A stretch of DNA of 33,046 nucleotides from Rivularia sp. MS3 (GTDB taxonomy: Bacteria; Cyanobacteriota; Cyanobacteriia; Cyanobacteriales; Nostocaceae): the NCBI GenBank assembly GCA_019192545.1, contig JAHCMI010000087.1:1-33046 (forward strand). The letters run 5' to 3'. Positions 7,470-16,660 of the stretch are shown piece after piece. Below the pieces are notes generated by a model. That model saw nothing but the letters and a program-made list of their open reading frames with translations. It was not told where the DNA came from and did not search any database. The position numbers and the translations under genes are program-made. The first letter of the stretch is position 1; each line of letters opens with the position of its first letter.

Positions 7470-8030
7470 ATGCTAGAACAATTTGACGAATTAGAAGAAC
7501 AAGAGCAATTAGAAACTACACCAGATACTCAATTACCCAAAGACTTAATAGAGCATCTGGAAGAACGTAAAAAACATAGAAAGCAAGTCATTCAAACAAC
7601 AGAACTAGTTCAGAAATATTTCATAAGTTGGTCATTAAGTGCTAGCGGATTTTTTCTCGCACGACTACTTTTATTAATCAACGGTGGTGCATCTCTATGG
7701 CTTGCAGCAGGTTTATGTTTTTCTATTTGTTCAATCAGTTCAATAGTTGGATTATCTGGGTTTAGAGCTAATTATAACGACGGATTTGAGGTTGAAGGAA
7801 TGGAGAAACCAGTAAAAACAATTGGTGGATTTGTAATCGCTGCTGGAAGTACTTGGCTAGCAATTAAAGACTACCAATACTTCCAACAAATTACCGCAGA
7901 CAGTGCATATCAAATCAGCGCTGATATTCAGACTATTTATCAGGAAAGACCTTGGTTAGACCCTTGGCTATCAATTGGAATTGCAGCAGGAATAGTACTT
8001 GGTTCTTTATTTATTATTAGCAGGAGATGA
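7470..8030 (+). CDS. Four-helix membrane protein
   Basis: 186 residues. An acidic, coiled N-terminus of about 48 residues precedes four hydrophobic segments: about 52-70 (SLSASGFFLARLLLLI), 74-97 (SLWLAAGLCFSICSISSIVG), 117-133 (TIGGFVIAAGSTWLA) and 167-183 (LSIGIAAGIVLGSLFII). It ends with Ser-Arg-Arg. It is an integral membrane protein of unknown role. Its stop overlaps the start of the ATPase gene (ATGA at 8027-8030), which suggests coupled synthesis and a common complex. Confidence 0.8.
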   Translation: MLEQFDELEEQEQLETTPDTQLPKDLIEHLEERKKHRKQVIQTTELVQKYFISWSLSASGFFLARLLLLINGGASLWLAAGLCFSICSISSIVGLSGFRANYNDGFEVEGMEKPVKTIGGFVIAAGSTWLAIKDYQYFQQITADSAYQISADIQTIYQERPWLDPWLSIGIAAGIVLGSLFIISRR

Positions 8031-9520
8031 GTAGAAATAAGATTGAACTATCAGTAATCATTATATCAGCAGTAGTCGGTTTAACCGGCTTCTGCTTTTC
8101 TCATTCACGCCAACCTTACCCACTAGCTCAAATACAATTATGTCCAAAATCAGCCAATAAAAAAGAGAACATCTTAGCCGATAAAAAGAAAGCCAAAAAG
8201 CTGAAATACTACGACTTAAAAGCGCAAGAAAAATTAGATAATAAATATTGCCATCAAACAAGATATGTTCTTGCAGAAGAATGGGACAAATATAATAGCT
8301 ATGGTTCAATTATTCCATATATGGGTAGCACGATTAGCTTAGTAAGAATTATCCCCAAAGATAATCCTTATCAGATATACGGTAATGTTGCATCTGTTGT
8401 CGGATTGTGGGGTATTTCAATAACCCTAGCTTCTCGTGTTTATAGACTTAAAAAATCCGATTACCAATTAGGAGAAGAAGAGAAAACTACAGCTTATTAT
8501 AATTGGCAGCAACACCGACGCAAACGAGATATCAAACAACATTCCAATCAACTACATACAGATATTTTAAAAGACGGGTTAACCCAAGAAGACTTGCAGC
8601 AAAGAAAAGAATTAGGGCTAACCGATGATGAAAACGAAGCTATTAAAAACCAACTGCAATTAGAAGATTATCTCAAAGCCAGAGCCGTAAAACATTCAGA
8701 AATGGATAAACAAATTGCATCCAATCTACTAGATAGAAATAAAGCAGAGAAAGAAATATCTAAATTACAAAATAAAAAATCATCTCAAACCTTGGTTAAT
8801 CAATCTAGTGACAAACAACTTGTTAATTCCTTAATAGAAGCCCTAAAGTCCCATGAAGACGGTTGGCTGTATTCTATTATCAAAAACGCTAAACCCCTAT
8901 GGCTGATTGGTTCTCAAGGTAGCGGTAAAACCAATACCGCTGGTGCAATATCATTAATTAGAAAATACTGCTTTGATGCACCAATTTACCAACTAATTGA
9001 TAGACACGCTACAGGAGAGAATTGGGAAGTATGGAAATTACTCGATGCTACCTTAAAAGCAGAATCAGAAGAAGAAATTGGACAGTCTTTAGAAGATGCA
9101 ACTGATAGATGGTTACAACGAATCAAAGAAAAACCATCTACCAAACAGCAAATTATTATTGATGAATTTACTAACCTAAAGAAAATTGATAGCTGTAAAG
9201 ATGCTGCAATGAAATTCTTCTCCATGCATCTTACAGATACTCGCAAAGCCAAAGAATACTTTATTGGTGTTAATCATTATTTTACCAATGAAAGCACCGT
9301 AGAAGGAACATTTGAAGCCAGAAAATCGGGCACAATTCAACTTAAAAAGTTTTCTGCAAATGGAGAAACACCATTATCTAGAGTACAAATTGTACATGGG
9401 TTAGTTGATGAGAATGGTAACGAATTGGAAGAAGTAGAAAGAACATTACCCAGTTGGTTAGAAGCGAATAATATTTATCAACATTTCAACGGTAAACCAA
9501 TAGATTTTAGTCATGAATAG
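8027..9520 (+). CDS. Membrane-anchored P-loop ATPase, unknown function
   Basis: 497 residues. One hydrophobic segment near 8-26 (LSVIIISAVVGLTGFCFS) and another near 117-137 (GNVASVVGLWGISITLASRV) anchor the N-terminus; a Lys/Glu-rich coiled region follows to about 255. The ATPase domain has Walker A at 295-302 (GSQGSGKT), LIDRHATGENWEVW, Walker B at 376-380 (IIIDE) and a polar strand end GVNHY at 414-418 that could be sensor I. The N-terminal helices and position of the P-loop recall VirD4/TraD-type coupling proteins or FtsK/HerA translocases, but I see no relaxase, VirB4 or pilin nearby. It is 8 bp from overlapping the next gene's start and shares coupling with the gene before it. Confidence 0.7.
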   Translation: MSRNKIELSVIIISAVVGLTGFCFSHSRQPYPLAQIQLCPKSANKKENILADKKKAKKLKYYDLKAQEKLDNKYCHQTRYVLAEEWDKYNSYGSIIPYMGSTISLVRIIPKDNPYQIYGNVASVVGLWGISITLASRVYRLKKSDYQLGEEEKTTAYYNWQQHRRKRDIKQHSNQLHTDILKDGLTQEDLQQRKELGLTDDENEAIKNQLQLEDYLKARAVKHSEMDKQIASNLLDRNKAEKEISKLQNKKSSQTLVNQSSDKQLVNSLIEALKSHEDGWLYSIIKNAKPLWLIGSQGSGKTNTAGAISLIRKYCFDAPIYQLIDRHATGENWEVWKLLDATLKAESEEEIGQSLEDATDRWLQRIKEKPSTKQQIIIDEFTNLKKIDSCKDAAMKFFSMHLTDTRKAKEYFIGVNHYFTNESTVEGTFEARKSGTIQLKKFSANGETPLSRVQIVHGLVDENGNELEEVERTLPSWLEANNIYQHFNGKPIDFSHE

Positions 9521-9947
9521 AATAAAAAATCAATTACAAGAATTCCAAGAAATAGGAATTTGGTATTCGTTAGCTTGCTTATCATCCTGGGCAACAGCTA
9601 TAAGTATTAGCATATTTATTATTTCTGGAGTTGGATTAATAGCCTTTCCACTAACAGGGAATAAAACTCCAGAAACATTAAAAAAGACAAGTTATGGAAG
9701 CTGTGGATTTGCAATTGGGTTTATTTTATTAGGAGCAGGAGCAGCAGCCCAGGGGGATAGAGATACTTCATATATGCTGGTCAGATTAAGTAGAAATTAT
9801 GATTCATATTTAGTAAAAAGCGGAGATTATTTATCCTGTCAGTGCTTGGGTTGTAAATATGCTTCGGGCGATTATTTGTTACCTTGCGCTGTTAATCCTA
9901 GTCTTCAAAAAGATGAATATTGTAGTTACTTTGAAGGGAAATATTAG
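9513..9947 (+). CDS. Two-helix membrane protein with Cys-rich tail
   Basis: 144 residues starting inside the ATPase gene (8-nt overlap). Two hydrophobic segments lie near 20-46 (LSSWATAISISIFIISGVG) and 62-80 (CGFAIGFILLGAGAAAQG). The C-terminus carries CQCLGCKYASGDYLLPCAVN and a final YCSYFEGKY. The pattern C-x-x-C-x-Y/F...LPCAV(N/H)P...C-x-x-F/W is common at the ends of small cyanobacterial proteins and probably binds metal. Last gene of the operon. Confidence 0.75.
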   Translation: MNRIKNQLQEFQEIGIWYSLACLSSWATAISISIFIISGVGLIAFPLTGNKTPETLKKTSYGSCGFAIGFILLGAGAAAQGDRDTSYMLVRLSRNYDSYLVKSGDYLSCQCLGCKYASGDYLLPCAVNPSLQKDEYCSYFEGKY

Positions 9948-10009
9948 AATACTTCTGTTGTGGATGAGTTTTAAAAATATTAATAATATGTAATTTTTAC
10001 TTATCTATA

Positions 10010-10029
10010 TCGCGCTAACTTTAGCGCGA
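10010..10029. repeat. Short perfect hairpin (TCGCGCTAA stem)
   Basis: TCGCGCTAA, two bases, then its exact complement. It lies 63-82 bp after the operon end and could act as a processing or weak termination signal, although no T run follows. A similar hairpin with TCGCGCTTC arms lies at 16747-16768. Confidence 0.5.
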
Positions 10030-10155
10030 AAGCAATTATATTATTACGAGTAATAGTAATCTAATACAAGCGATTAAAATACATTTTATAAATGTATCAA
10101 CACAAGTAAAATATTAGTATCTGCATCTACAAAATAATGAAATAAAATTAACTAA

Positions 10156-11031
10156 ATGACTCGCTTTATACATGACCAATTTGCCAAGGATTATCTAGAG
10201 GAATTACTTAAAGATTATGGAGAAGTTAAACCATCAGAAAAAGTTTCAGGAGAGATAAAAGAAATAGACGTTTTATTTACTCCTTCAGCACAGCAATCAT
10301 CCAATTTACAAATATTAGGATTGCTTGGAAGATTTGCAGAATGTCCCGCAATAATAGAACCATTTCGTAATCCTGCTTCTACTGATGAAATATGTGATTG
10401 TATTATAAAATTATTGGAGGTAAAAGCTGAACTGCGACGAGAAGCTAAAGCAAATAAAACCAAACTTCAAGATTCAGAAATACCAAAATTGTGGGTTTTG
10501 ACTCCAACCATATCCGAACCTAAATTGTCTAGCTTTGGAACTATTCAAAAAGAAGATTGGTGTACGGGGGTACATTTTTTACCAGAAGCCTTACGAACAG
10601 CAATTGTAGCGATACACCAACTACCAGAAATACCAGAAACATTGTGGTTAAGACTTTTGGGTAGAGGAAGCAAACAAGAACAAGCGATTATTGAACTGCA
10701 AGCGTTACCATTAAATCATCCGTACCAACAAGCAACACTCGAATTGGTTTACAACCTGCGCGAAAATCTGAAACTAAATCAAGATATAGAAGAAATTGAT
10801 AGGGAGTTGATTATGAGATTAGAGCCACTTTATCAAAGAGATAGGGAACAAGCCAAGTTTGAAGGAAAACAGGACTTAATTTTACGTCAGCTAAATCGCC
10901 GTATTGGTGAAATTGATGCATCATTAATTGAGCGAGTTCGAGGATTATCGGTAGAACAATTGGAGAATTTAGGAGAAGCTTTATTAGACTTTTCTAGTGT
11001 TGCTGATTTAGAAGCTTGGTTAAATCAATAA
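10156..11031 (+). CDS. DUF4351 protein, Rpn-like nuclease group
   Basis: 291 residues. The N-terminus (FIHDQFAKDYLEELLKDYG, then KEIDVLFTP near 38-46) matches cyanobacterial proteins related to the Rpn/PD-(D/E)XK transposase-derived nucleases. The C-terminus is a typical DUF4351 domain: LILRQLNRRIGEIDASLIER, then LSVEQLENLGEALLDFSSVA and DLEAWL. Such proteins are multicopy in filamentous cyanobacteria and are often misnamed flagellar assembly protein H. The nuclease core looks reduced, so activity is uncertain. It stands alone behind an AT-rich 200-bp gap. Confidence 0.8.
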   Translation: MTRFIHDQFAKDYLEELLKDYGEVKPSEKVSGEIKEIDVLFTPSAQQSSNLQILGLLGRFAECPAIIEPFRNPASTDEICDCIIKLLEVKAELRREAKANKTKLQDSEIPKLWVLTPTISEPKLSSFGTIQKEDWCTGVHFLPEALRTAIVAIHQLPEIPETLWLRLLGRGSKQEQAIIELQALPLNHPYQQATLELVYNLRENLKLNQDIEEIDRELIMRLEPLYQRDREQAKFEGKQDLILRQLNRRIGEIDASLIERVRGLSVEQLENLGEALLDFSSVADLEAWLNQ

Positions 11032-11126
11032 GAAGGATAAATAATTGATTGTTAATTAAATTGCAATTAAGTCGGGGATAATAAATATCTTCGACTTTTT
11101 ACCGAGCGGTTACTAGGAGAATTCTA

Positions 11127-11480
11127 ATGCCTAACTGGAATGCAATTGAAGCAAGTTTTTTAAATCAACAGATGTCCCAACAATTAGGAGAATTGGCTGC
11201 GAGTTTGGCGCGTTTAAAATCTTGGAGTAAAAATAATGCCAGTAGTAGAATAATTCCGGTATTGCTCTCTGAGAACTTGTTATATGTCAATTTATTGCAG
11301 AAACAAAACCATCCCTACCATGTTGAATTAACCCAATTACAAGGATTATTACAAAGGTGGGTGAATCAAGTTAATAATTCAACCGAAATTGCTAATCTTG
11401 CCTCAATTGCTGCTACTTGCTCGGAACGAGTGTTGGATATGTCAGGTTTGTTAGTTGTAGCAGATTCAAAAACTGCTTAA
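11127..11480 (+). CDS. Hypothetical protein
   Basis: 117 residues with a clear ribosome site (TAGGAG, 7 nt before ATG). The sequence is helical, without membrane segments: IEASFLNQQMSQQLGELAAS, then LLQKQNHPYHVELTQLQGLL. I do not recognise a domain. It is followed 109 bp on by a LexA-like winged-helix gene on the same strand. Confidence 0.65.
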   Translation: MPNWNAIEASFLNQQMSQQLGELAASLARLKSWSKNNASSRIIPVLLSENLLYVNLLQKQNHPYHVELTQLQGLLQRWVNQVNNSTEIANLASIAATCSERVLDMSGLLVVADSKTA

Positions 11481-11589
11481 TACTGATTGATATTTTTTGG
11501 AGCGTATGGGTGCTGGTTGCGTAGGTGATGGGGAACTAGGGAGATATGCTCTCATTACGAAATCCGAAATTGCTTGTTGGGTTCAAAGC

Positions 11590-11838
11590 ATGGAACGTAA
11601 ATATACCGCAAAACAAGGACAATACTTAGCTTTTATTTATTACTACACCAAGCTCAATGGTTGTCCACCAGCCGAAGCTGATATGCAGCGTTATTTTAAG
11701 ACAACACCACCCACGGTACACAGTATGGTACTAAATTTGGAAAAGTTGGGATTAACCCTCGCGAGTACCCGGACAAGCCCGCACTATTCGCGTTCTGCTA
11801 CCAAGAGAAGAACTACCATTATTGGATTGAAAGGATAA
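11590..11838 (+). CDS. LexA/MarR-like winged-helix DNA-binding protein
   Basis: From the ATG at 11590 the protein has 82 residues and begins MERKYTAKQGQYLAFIYYY. The order TAKQGQYLAFI, GCPPAEADMQRYF, TTPPTVHSMVLNLEKLGL copies the LexA DNA-binding domain (recognition helix at PPTVHSMV). There is no peptidase part, so this is not a self-cleaving LexA. The frame stays open upstream to TTG 11497 and ATG 11506, but those extra residues (MGAGCVGDGELGRYAL) look unlike the family. The C-terminus is basic. It may regulate neighbouring plasmid or defence genes. Confidence 0.6.
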   Translation: MERKYTAKQGQYLAFIYYYTKLNGCPPAEADMQRYFKTTPPTVHSMVLNLEKLGLTLASTRTSPHYSRSATKRRTTIIGLKG

Positions 11839-11991
11839 CCAGAAACGCCTTCACGCGCCCTAAATTATCAACCTTCTTGTTCATCATGAGGCTGATTCTT
11901 TGGCTTGGTGAAGGTGGGTACTTCGCGGGGGCGATTAACCTTTAGCGCTCTTAAAAGCAGATTATATCTCCTTACATTTAAAACGCTATAA

Positions 11992-13713
11992 TTAACCGTT
12001 TTTCAAAATAAAGCTTTTTAGTTCGTTGCTTTTTCTAGAACTGCTAAATAGTCCCCACAGTCTATTTGTATTTTTACTATTTTTTATGAAAGATTCGGAT
12101 AAATCAAGAGTTGTTTTAATAATTTGGGGCAATTGAATAGATTTATACTCTTTAAATTTATCTTCGCTATAGGATATAGAATAAACTTGATTATTTACTT
12201 GCTTAAATACAATGTGTAAAACAAATAAATTACCATATTTTATAACATCTCTTTTGATTTTACTATCTAGGCTATCTTGCAAGTCTGTATTTAATTTTTC
12301 TACCTCTCTCATAATTTCAATTTGTCTTAAAATTTGTAAAGCATCAACTTTTGGATTAAAAATATTAGTATATGGTGCTTGTGATGTATCCGACCATAGT
12401 TTACTGATATCTTGCTTAACTAAAATAACTAAATCAACATCATTGTTAGCACAAGCCAAAGTTACACTTGCCTCTTCTAAGTTATAATTGTTTTCATCTG
12501 GTTTAAAAGTCTCGGCGCTACGTTTATAATGGTAATTTCTACCCAGACTTTTAAATTCTTTGCGTATTCTTTCTTGCTCATTATCTAAAGCAACAAAATC
12601 TCTAACTTCTACACGGTTTTGCGTGTTAGTTGCTTTAGTAACTCTTAAGCCAAATGGTTCATTTTCACATTTGATAAATCGAATAAAAATTTCTGCATTT
12701 TCTAATGTTTCTCTTTCTTCATCAGTAGCATTTTCATATATTGCACCTATGCTACCTATTGTCTGGGCACCATTTACAATACTAATTCCTTTTGCAGTAA
12801 AATCTCCCTGTTTTCTATCTTTTTTTATCCCGATTTTAGTAATATCTTTGCATAGCACTGTTATTCCATTATTGAAGTACCAAAATAGTTCTGGCTCATT
12901 TTCTATAGTTTTAGTTATTTCGCTATTGACTTCACTTCCTCCAAGAAAGTCTCTTATATTCTTGGCGAATAATTTATTTTTATTTTCTAGCCACCATTCA
13001 CCTACTTCAAATGCATTTATTTGACCATAAAAAGCTTGGTATGGTTCATCAACCTTACCCCAATTAGAAAGAGAAAATTCTAATTCTATATCTTCTTGTC
13101 TATGATTTTCAATTACAGCATTATAAGCTTTAGCTAAATCAAATATTTCCAGAGAAGCAGTGTCATCATGACTATCATTTAATTCTTCAATGCATTCTTC
13201 TAAAGTTTGTCTACCATGACTTGATAATTTGTCTCCTGTGTAAGCAATTACTATTTTGATTTTTAAACCAGGTGTTCTAATTGCTCGTTTAATTTCATCT
13301 TCTTTAAGTTTAACTTTATAGTTGAATTTTTTTGATTTTTTGTGTGTAAAGTAGTCTAATAAGTCAAAAATTCCGATTCTAAACTTATTTAAATCTCCTG
13401 TTGAAGGACAACTTCTACCAGTTTGTATCCATTTAGATTGAATTATCCATAATGTCTTTTGTTTAGGATTAAATAAGAAACCATCAATTCCATTATCATC
13501 TACTCCATCTACAATAGATTCTGCTGCCATATTCGTACTTACGTCAGCTAACATATGTAATGAATAAGCAGCTAATGCTCGACTATTAAAAGCATTTTTT
13601 TTGTCATTCGTTTTTTTGTTTTCATAGTCTGACATATCTATCAAATCTGCAAAAATTTCTTTAATCTCAGATTCGACTTGATTGATATGCAATGCTGTTT
13701 TTCTATCAGCCAT
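11992..13713 (-). CDS. AIPR family protein (abortive phage infection)
   Basis: 573 residues. An N-terminal PD-(D/E)XK-like nuclease segment shows VDDNGIDGFLF (71-81) and LWIIQSKW (88-95), that is D77-G and Q-S-K94. The AIPR core follows: LFWYFNNGITVLCKD (277-290) and GISIVNGAQTIGSIGA (309-324). AIPR proteins were named for abortive infection in Lactococcus and occur in defence islands. The start has a purine-rich GAGAGAGA about 7 nt upstream. It lies tail to tail with the winged-helix gene and upstream of the heat-shock gene, at the edge of a run of defence genes. Confidence 0.85.
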   Translation of the reverse strand: MADRKTALHINQVESEIKEIFADLIDMSDYENKKTNDKKNAFNSRALAAYSLHMLADVSTNMAAESIVDGVDDNGIDGFLFNPKQKTLWIIQSKWIQTGRSCPSTGDLNKFRIGIFDLLDYFTHKKSKKFNYKVKLKEDEIKRAIRTPGLKIKIVIAYTGDKLSSHGRQTLEECIEELNDSHDDTASLEIFDLAKAYNAVIENHRQEDIELEFSLSNWGKVDEPYQAFYGQINAFEVGEWWLENKNKLFAKNIRDFLGGSEVNSEITKTIENEPELFWYFNNGITVLCKDITKIGIKKDRKQGDFTAKGISIVNGAQTIGSIGAIYENATDEERETLENAEIFIRFIKCENEPFGLRVTKATNTQNRVEVRDFVALDNEQERIRKEFKSLGRNYHYKRSAETFKPDENNYNLEEASVTLACANNDVDLVILVKQDISKLWSDTSQAPYTNIFNPKVDALQILRQIEIMREVEKLNTDLQDSLDSKIKRDVIKYGNLFVLHIVFKQVNNQVYSISYSEDKFKEYKSIQLPQIIKTTLDLSESFIKNSKNTNRLWGLFSSSRKSNELKSFILKNG

Positions 13714-13903
13714 TTATTCTCTCTCTAATTAATATAATGAATTACATGAAATTATGGGCAAATAGTACTATTACCTTATTTCTATTACATTGTTTGTGAT
13801 TTGAATCATATGGATGCACGGTTGCCCTAACTAGGTTGATTTCTATGTACACCCTACGGCTTGCATCCGCTCATCACATCTCCTTTAACACAAACAACAA
13901 AAA

Positions 13904-13929
13904 AGCCCAGTTGATTTAACAACTGGGCT
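13904..13929 (-). terminator. Rho-independent terminator of the small heat-shock gene
   Basis: AGCCCAGTTG, a 6-nt loop and CAACTGGGCT form a perfect 10-bp stem. Read on the minus strand it is followed at once by TTTTTTGTTGTTTG. It lies 45 bp after the stop codon of the heat-shock gene. Confidence 0.9.
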
Positions 13930-13973
13930 ACACAAATTACAACGTCATATTACACAATTACAGAAAATTTTAA

Positions 13974-14387
13974 TTAGCTTTCTGACAAACTAACTTTAAC
14001 TACCTTGTTCTTTTCTTCCTCAGCTTTAGGCAGTGTTAAATTCAAAATGCCGTCTTTATATTCAGCGGTAACGTTAGTATTTTGAATTCTTGCTTTTAGA
14101 GGAATTACGCGCTGATATTTACCGTAATAAAATTCAGAACGAGTATCTTCTTTATGTTCTGTTTTACGTTCTGCAATTACCTTAACTGCATCTGCGGTAA
14201 CTTCAATATCTACATCTTTCGCTTCCATTCCAGGAAGTTCGAGTCTTAGATGAAGTGCATCTTCAGTTTCAGTTAATTCGGCTGCTGGAGTTCTAAATGC
14301 TGGTGCTTGTACATCTTCAAAAACTCTATTCAACTGGTTTTGCAATGCGTTCATTTCTGCCCAGGGATTGTAACGTGTAATAGCCAT
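13974..14387 (-). CDS. hspA: Small heat-shock protein Hsp20
   Basis: 137 residues with a complete alpha-crystallin domain: TPAAELTETEDALHLRLELP, GMEAKDVDIEVT, then the conserved EYKDGILNLTLPKAE with the G-x-L motif. The N-terminus (MAITRYNPWAEMNALQNQLN) is typical of cyanobacterial HspA (Hsp16.6/17). The protein is an ATP-independent holdase that oligomerises and hands clients to DnaK/ClpB. The ribosome site TAGGAG lies about 10 nt upstream. No CIRCE element was noticed. It sits alone between defence genes and has its own terminator. Confidence 0.93.
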   Translation of the reverse strand: MAITRYNPWAEMNALQNQLNRVFEDVQAPAFRTPAAELTETEDALHLRLELPGMEAKDVDIEVTADAVKVIAERKTEHKEDTRSEFYYGKYQRVIPLKARIQNTNVTAEYKDGILNLTLPKAEEEKNKVVKVSLSES

Positions 14388-14612
14388 ATCTTTAATACTC
14401 CTAGATGGAAGGTTTACTTAATTAGTGAATTTAATTTGTTTCTTTGATTCCTATATTAGTGATTATCAAAAGTAGTGTAAATTCGGTTTTTATCACTTAA
14501 TTAATCATGAATACCGACCAATTAGATAAGGCTAATTATCATGTTCGGTAAACTGCAAAAATATTGGTACGGATAACTCTATTAAAATACTTCCAATTTG
14601 TTATTATTTCTC

Positions 14613-14660
14613 CAATCTGAAGATATTTTTGTTGTGAATGATTTGGAAGAATAGCAATGC
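14613..14660 (+). repeat. Direct repeat beside the R-M module, left copy
   Basis: About 48 bp resembling 16661-16708 (shared GTTGTNGATGA-like stretch and TTGGAAGAATAG). In both copies one frame ends with FLQ..., ED..VV...LEE and TAG: here LQSEDIFVVNDLEE. They look like the 3' ends of two related genes. Confidence 0.5.
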
Positions 14661-14683
14661 TATAAGAGCAATAAATCCGCTTG

Positions 14684-15317
14684 TTACCGTTCTTCCATCG
14701 GACACCCCAAGCGCACGGCTAAATTTTGACAATGTTGCGCTACCTGGGGCTGCAAACTCTCAATCGTAACCGGATTAGCTGGTAACTGTACTGCAAATGA
14801 CCGTCCGGGATGTATTTCATCCCACATCGAACGCATCTGCGCTCCTCGTCCCTTACCCGGTGCATGGATACCAAAGCCAGAAATGATACTGCACCACACG
14901 GGTTGGAAGTGCCGTATCAGCACAGCTTCTCCCCAAGCAACGGGTGGCAACTGCCATTGCCACGACTGTAAAATCAAAATCCGCAATATCAAGATTATTT
15001 ACTTGGCGGATGGAACTTCTATGCTCCCTTAAACGCCCTATCAAGCCTCCCGCAACGCTTCCCTTCCCAGTACGCTTACCTGGATTCTCCGCCTTCCCAA
15101 TGTAAATCGGCATACAACAGGAGTGCTGATTAGCAGTTCGGATACCTGAGTACAGAGGAAGCTGTCCCCTGTAGTAAAGTAAATAGATACCAACATAGCC
15201 AGCCAACTCTTCTTTAAGTTGGTCGAGTTCCGTGAGAGGATAGCATTGCTGTCTAGATTGAAACTCGATTAACTGTTCGCGCAAGGTTGCAGGTGCCTGA
15301 AAAACCTCTAAGGGCAT
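14684..15317 (-). pseudogene. Eco29kI-type GIY-YIG restriction endonuclease, frameshifted
   Basis: The first frame starts at ATG 15317: MPLEVFQAPATLREQLIEFQ, then VGIYLLYYRG, CMPIYIGKAENPGKRTGKGS, GRLREHRSSIRQVNNLDIAD, DFDFTVVAMAV. This is the GIY-YIG core of Eco29kI-type enzymes (recognition CCGCGG). Near 14945 the frame is lost; the continuation lies one frame over: VAWGEAVLIRHFQPVW, GIHAPGKGRGAQMRSMWDEI, HPGRSFAVQLPANPV and stop at 14684. GE-A-LLI, HDPGKG and W-x-x-HPGR are hallmarks of the family C-terminus. One indel (for example one surplus G in GTTGCCACCC) explains it. The methyltransferase gene 26 bp upstream is intact, so loss of the nuclease would be tolerated. A sequencing error is possible. 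Confidence 0.8.
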
Positions 15318-15342
15318 GGTAATTATAACTAGACAGCACTTA

Positions 15343-16575
15343 CTATTTTGAGCCGACAGTCGATTTGTTGTAAAGCTCCCCACTGCCCGTATCTTTGTGG
15401 CAGACTTCACGTAAATGGTCGCGGATACTAGAAGCAATAAGATAAGCAAGGCTCACAGGTACAGCATTCCCAATTTGACGCATCGACTCACCCCAGGTAC
15501 AGGGGAAATAGTAGTCCGAAGGGAAAGTCTGCAACCTCGCTGCTTCCCGTACCGTAAAATAACGCACTTCCCCAGTTGGCAAGGCAAGCATATTCTCACC
15601 ACCAGGAACACCGTGTACTCCAGCTTTCAGAGTTTTAGCTGGCTCATCTAAAGGACTACCTGTGTGTCCTGGATAACTTCTCGCCCCTGGATTATAAACA
15701 TGGTTGGGTATCGATGCAGCTATATCAACATTTTCAGGTGGTGGTAGGTCAGAAATAGCATCGCGGACAGTACACCAGGGAGCAGCCATTGTTCCCAATA
15801 AGTTTGGACTAAATCGTTCCAAACGCGATTGTATTTTTGCTGGCATTTCTGGACGGTCATTACTAGAAATACTGTGCTTATCCCAATACTTACCACTCAC
15901 CCACTTATGCCAAATCAACGCTTCTTGGGTATGCGTTGGTTTGGGAAAAGACCAATTAGCATTTAAATCGGAACGGAAACCAACAATAAAAACTCGCTCC
16001 CGTTTTTGTGGTACGCCGTAATCAGCTGCATTGAGTAACCTAAAAGTAATCCGATAACCAAGGTCATCACTGATACTACTGTTGTGATGGCGTTCCAGCC
16101 GCGCCAAATGGTCAACCCAATATTCATCAGGTTTAGGCTCTAGTTCTGGGTGAGCAAGTTGTAGAGTAATATACTCAAAATAATTGATAAAATTTTTACG
16201 CAATAACCCCCGCACGTTCTCAATCAAGAAGGCTTTAGGACGTAATTCGCGTACAGCTTGAAAAAACCGGGGAAACATATCCCGCTCGTCAAGATAGGCA
16301 CCATGCCTACCACCAATAGAAAACGGCTGACAGGGCGGACCACCAGCCAGTAAATCTATTTCCCCATTAACGGTAGAATAATCAAAATCCGCCACGTCCA
16401 TTTGATGGACGCACCAGTCGCTAACAAAGGCAATACCTCGCTCTTGATTTTCGCGGATAGTGTGGCAGCTATGCTTATCCCGTTCGACGAGTGCTAGGTG
16501 ACGGAAACCAGCCATAGCTGTTCCTATCGCCAAACCTCCAGCACCCGTAAATAACTCTACTGATTTCACGTTCAA
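15343..16575 (-). CDS. DNA (cytosine-5) methyltransferase of the Eco29kI-type system
   Basis: 410 residues with all main C5 methyltransferase motifs: I FTGAGGLAIG (9-18), IV GGPPCQPFS with catalytic C82, VI ENVRG (119-123), VIII PQKRERVFIVGF (189-200), IX VREAARLQTFP and X QIGNAVPVSLA. It transfers a methyl group from SAM to C5 of cytosine. The partner nuclease gene 26 bp downstream is Eco29kI-like, so the target is probably CCGCGG. The start is TTG 16575 or GTG 16569, both usable; no ATG is near. The target-recognition region lies between VIII and IX (about 200-335). Confidence 0.92.
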   Translation of the reverse strand: MNVKSVELFTGAGGLAIGTAMAGFRHLALVERDKHSCHTIRENQERGIAFVSDWCVHQMDVADFDYSTVNGEIDLLAGGPPCQPFSIGGRHGAYLDERDMFPRFFQAVRELRPKAFLIENVRGLLRKNFINYFEYITLQLAHPELEPKPDEYWVDHLARLERHHNSSISDDLGYRITFRLLNAADYGVPQKRERVFIVGFRSDLNANWSFPKPTHTQEALIWHKWVSGKYWDKHSISSNDRPEMPAKIQSRLERFSPNLLGTMAAPWCTVRDAISDLPPPENVDIAASIPNHVYNPGARSYPGHTGSPLDEPAKTLKAGVHGVPGGENMLALPTGEVRYFTVREAARLQTFPSDYYFPCTWGESMRQIGNAVPVSLAYLIASSIRDHLREVCHKDTGSGELYNKSTVGSK

Positions 16576-16660
16576 GTAATAAAAGTTAAACTTTTGTGCC
16601 AGTATTGGAAATTATATTTCAAGAAATATCTATAATTTAAGTATTATTGAAAACTTTCTT

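Noticed and set aside
11840-11960. Minus-strand frame reading RALKVNRPREVPTFTKPKN before a stop
   Set aside because: No start codon and only about 30 plausible residues between two convergent genes; could be a remnant but support is too thin.
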